Under the pieces are notes generated by a model. The model did not search any database. It saw nothing but the letters and a program-made list of their open reading frames with translations, and was not told where the DNA came from. A stretch of DNA of 64,000 bases, from positions 930,001-994,000 of the forward strand of contig OZ237742.1 in the NCBI GenBank assembly GCA_965178125.1, read 5' to 3'. The position numbers and the translations under genes are program-made. The stretch is from Bilabrum cf. latius (Eukaryota; Bigyra: Bicosoecida; Bigyra; Bicosoecida). This document shows, one piece after another, positions 60,802-64,000 of this stretch (positions are counted from its first letter, which is position 1; every line of letters starts with the position of its first letter).

Positions 60802-63334
60802 ATGATACTGCAACAAGTAGTTGTCGGCGGCATATTTGGTCTCTTTATTTGCTCGGATGCTCAACTGCTTCCACCGACGAGACCGAAAGCAATTGATTGC
60901 CCAGTCAGGATCGCAGCTTTCAACTAGTCTTCACTGGTGCTACCATACCACAACCACCCTAACGGAGTCAATTGGATGCAATCAATCCACGATATTCTGA
61001 GGTTGGGAGAGTGTGGAGTCAGCATGCACTCGTTTGGTTTCGAGAAATCGCAGCCAGGGCAGTTCAACGAGATTGGGGTTTTTGTGTCCATCAACGGCTC
61101 CGACTCCCATGGTGATGGGTCAATGGACAAGCCGTTTGCAACGATTGAGAGGGCGCTCATACAGACGCGGGCATCATCCAACTTGAAGTCTGTCGTCATG
61201 ATGCCTGGGAGGGACGTACTACTTCGGCCGAACAGTGACGCTGGGACCTTCTGACGCCAACACCACGATCGCCGCGCACGAGCCTGGAACAGTTTCAATT
61301 ACCGGAGCCGTCCAGCTCACTGGAATGACCTGGTCCAAGTCTCCCATCGGACCGACCGGCACACTTGTGACGAACCTGGTGGAGGCTGCCCAGCGGCAGG
61401 GCTTGTCTCTAGACCTCTCCCGCGCAAGGACTGGGCTCACCGTCGAGATCGATGCAGTCCCATACACCCTGGCCAGATATCCGAACGCAAACCCAGTCTA
61501 TGACTTGTTCCCTGCGGGCTATGCCTCCACCGTGGACACACTTAAGGACCCGCGGCCCGCGGCCCCCAGCACGGGCGTGGTCAGCGCCAAGCCGTTCCTA
61601 CCCCAGTCCCATTTCCCCACGTACGAGCGCACGGTGCAGGACCCTAAGATTTGGCACCAAGGCCATGGCGTGGGCGGCGTCGTGGTGAACGACAGCCGCT
61701 GGCAGGACCGCAAATGGGGATCCCCTTACACGGGAGTTGCGGTGCACTGGGATGGGTACTTCAAGCAGTCCAGGGATGTCGAGCACAAGAGCTACTGGGA
61801 CCAGTGGATGAACTACGGGTACGAAATCGTGGATCGTGTCGACGACCCATCCGATGGCAGCTCCAAGCTCCTGTTTGGAGACGGTGGCTGGCAGGGCCTC
61901 AACGGTGACTCGGGCACGTCCGCTCGGCCTTTTTACGTGTACAACGTCAAGGAGGAGCTGGATGTCCCCGGGGAGTGGTGGCTGGACCCCGCCACTGGAG
62001 ACCTCCACGTGCTACCGAATCGCACGGAGCCCCTGGGCCCGAGCACGATCGTGGCGCTCTCCCAGCTGGAGACCGTCCTGTCTGTGCAGGGGCTGGGACC
62101 GGAGGACCCAGTCAGTGAGGTGGGCATCGACGGAATCACCTTCACAGGCACCACTCCGACGTTTCTGAGGAAGGACCGACCGTACACGCAACCGATTCTC
62201 AACGTGGCTGGCTGGTCCGTGTACCTAGGAGCCGCGGTGGTGGTGCGAGATGCAATCAGGCCGTCCATCACCAGGTGCACGTTCCAGAGGACTGGAGGCA
62301 ACGGCGTGCTGCTGCGCGGGGGCGTCGTCAACGCGAGCATCAAATGGAACGAATTCACGCAGACCGGAGACAGCGGCGTGGTCGCGTGGGGCGAGATCCG
62401 AGGGCCCGACGCCACATACGACCAGTTTGTGGACGGGGCGGTGTTCGAGGGCAACTTCGCGCACGACCTTGGGCTGCTGGGCAAGCAGATCAGCGCGTGG
62501 ACGCAGTTCGGGACAGCCCGCACCCTGATTCGGCGCAATGTCCTCGGTGCAATGCCGCGCGCAGCAGTCAACATCGATGATGGCATCTTCGGCGGCAACC
62601 TCATTGAGTATAACGTCGGCTTCGAGTCCGTGAGGGAGTCTGCCGACCACGGCTGGATGAACCTGTGGAGCAGGGAGCAGGCCGTCTCTGTCCGTCCATG
62701 GGACGGGGCCGTCACGCCGCTCGCCGACTGGAGCGGGGCCCGCAAGAACCTCGTGCTGGCTGCAGGCGGGACCCTTTCGAACTTTGATGGGGACGATGGG
62801 ACGAGGTGGCTGTGGAAGGACCACAACTCTCATGCCTACGCTGGGGCCAAGAATTATCTTGGACACAGCAAGCATAACCAGAACTCCGTGCACGTCCTAC
62901 CAGACCTCGGCATGATGAAGTCGCAGTGCATGTTCAGCGATGGCGACACGGAGCACGCTGGTTACGGCGAAACCTACATCAATAACACGTGCATCTTGCT
63001 GAACGCAACGGTCGCTGTGGATAGCGGGGGCTGTCAACACGGCAACGAGACCAAGACATCTGTGTCGTCCGATGGAAACACGTACTATGTGTCAAAGGCG
63101 AGCGGAGTGTAGTTCTCGTGCGGCGAGCAGTTGTACACGCAGCAGGAGTGGGAGTCCATGACCGGCAACGCAAAGAGCTCCAAGGTGCGGGTCGGGCTAC
63201 CAGCACCCGCACAGATCGTCAGCATGATGCTGGACACGGTAGTTGATGACGGTGGGGAAATGTAGCAGCCAGCTGCGGAGCGCAAGGCCTGGTGGATGGA
63301 CACGGCAAAGTACCTCCGCTAGCACTTTTAGTAA
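60802..63334 (+). CDS. Secreted right-handed beta-helix protein with an apparent +1 frameshift
   Basis: ATG 60802 gives a signal peptide, MILQQVVVGGIFGLFICSDA. The frame carries FVSINGSDSHGDGSMDKPFA, the usual start of a parallel beta-helix domain, then changes frame at about 61207-61213, where CCTGGGAGGG would read P-G-G-T-Y-Y-F if one G were removed. From there LGPSDANTTI, the helix coils (ITRCTFQRTGGNGVLLRGG, VVAWGEI, FEGNFAHDLG) and Trp-rich segments run to the end. Such proteins bind or cleave polysaccharides; the activity here is unknown. TAGs at 60925, 63110, 63263, 63320 and 63329; the last is immediately followed by the TAA stop. One extra base may be an assembly error. Spliced rescue is not seen. 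Confidence 0.75.
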
Positions 63335-63592
63335 GCATTCGCATGGCCGTGTCTCGTAGCTTTGTGGAGCACGAACACTTATTCGGGTTCCGGATCCGTT
63401 GTCCGCGGGACGCGTGGATCCCGATCAGATCTGATCCCGATACGTTACACCCATACTCTGGATCTTCAAATCATATATATGCATTGCGAAGTCACAGACG
63501 TGCATCATCAGTATACCGTATATGTGAGCAAGCCAACAAACGCTCCACGGCTCAATCATACATGAAGCCCTACTATTGAGCAGGACAAGACC
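63335..63592. other. Convergent spacer
   Basis: These 258 bases lie between the TAA of the beta-helix gene and the TGA of the partial gene. AT-rich; nothing recognised. Confidence 0.5.
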
Positions 63593-64000
63593 TCAGATGA
63601 TCTCGGAGGTATCTGTAGCCTTTGTCCCACGTGTCAAGCTATTTGTAGCGGCTGTTGCCGCTACACCTGTGGCTTTGCCTGCGGAAGACTCCTCGACCGC
63701 ACCAGTTTCCCCAAACATGGACCTCTTTCGCTGCTCTGCCTTTCTCTTGTGCTCTTCGAAAGCCTCCTTCTCCTTCCGGGCTTTCTCGCTCTCAGTTTCG
63801 AACACGGTGTGCTAGCGGAGGATGCCGATGCTCTTGGCGCCACGGACAGCTGACCACCTGCCCTTGCCACGCGGCGGTCTCCACGTAGCCTGAGAGCCCT
63901 TTCGACTCCTGCCCGTTCCTGCACCCGAGGCGCGACTCTCGCTGCGACACCTGCCCGTGTAGCTCTCGTCCGTCGGAGCTCTGGAGCGACCCTGCCCGTG
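63593..64000 (-). CDS. Partial coiled-coil protein, cut by the window edge
   Basis: The frame runs from the window end to TGA 63593, 135 codons. A basic segment, RPPRGKGRWSAVRGAKSIG, is followed by TAG at 63812 and a charged helix, FETESEKARKEKEAFEEHKR, then a Thr/Ala-rich tail. The 5' part lies beyond the window. Family is unknown. The helix after the TAG and the open frame before it, in register, support translation through TAG. Confidence 0.6.

Noticed and set aside
61252-61254. TGA as a selenocysteine or recoded codon in the beta-helix gene
   Set aside because: The conserved downstream sequence lies in another frame before this TGA, so it is a frameshift effect. TGA ends most genes here.

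Overview
The window is nuclear DNA from a compact, GC-rich protist genome. It holds about 21 recognisable protein genes on both strands. They have spliceosomal introns, nucleoporin, XPA and CIA-scaffold genes, and a nine-unit polyubiquitin gene. There are no operons, rRNA genes, CRISPR arrays or insertion sequences. The lineage cannot be fixed from the sequence. Ubiquitin with Gln28, a DD3-3 homologue, a single-domain AP2 factor and a LOG enzyme would suit a stramenopile-like or related microbial eukaryote (inference).

The dominant property is a changed genetic code. Read with the standard code, almost every gene breaks into pieces at TAG. The pieces stay in one frame, conserved domains run across the breaks, and the joined frame then ends at TGA (19 genes) or TAA (2 genes). 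I count 86 in-frame TAG codons in 19 genes, no gene ending in TAG, and no internal TAA or TGA needed inside a confident conserved domain. Glutamine is the best guess for TAG; leucine is not excluded. All lengths below treat TAG as sense.

Layout. 0-10 kb: a giant TTBK-like kinase (+), a LOG-type enzyme (-) and a catalytically dead cholinesterase-like membrane protein (+). 10-15 kb: polyubiquitin (-), an ARSK-like sulfatase (+) and an unresolved small gene (-). 15-22 kb: a secreted tail-collar protein (-) and a leucine-rich-repeat protein (-). 22-32 kb: a secreted glycosidase-like protein (+), a GH38 alpha-mannosidase (+) and a DD3-3-like membrane protein (-). 33-41 kb: an ankyrin/DHHC-like membrane protein with a degenerate active site (+) and an AP2 transcription factor (-). 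41-54 kb: an LRR protein (+), NUP93 (+), an unknown Ser/Ala-rich protein (-) and a fused CFD1-NBP35-type P-loop ATPase (-). 54-64 kb: a large unknown protein (+), an ankyrin protein (+), XPA (+), a secreted beta-helix protein (+) and the 3' part of a coiled-coil gene (-).

Introns total 18 in confident models. All start GTRAG and all end GCAG. Genes are packed head-to-head or tail-to-tail with spacers of mostly 10-600 bases. Several products go to the secretory pathway (sulfatase, mannosidase, glycosidase-like, beta-helix, collar, DD3-3, esterase-like), which suggests a free-living or osmotrophic cell that handles polysaccharides (inference).
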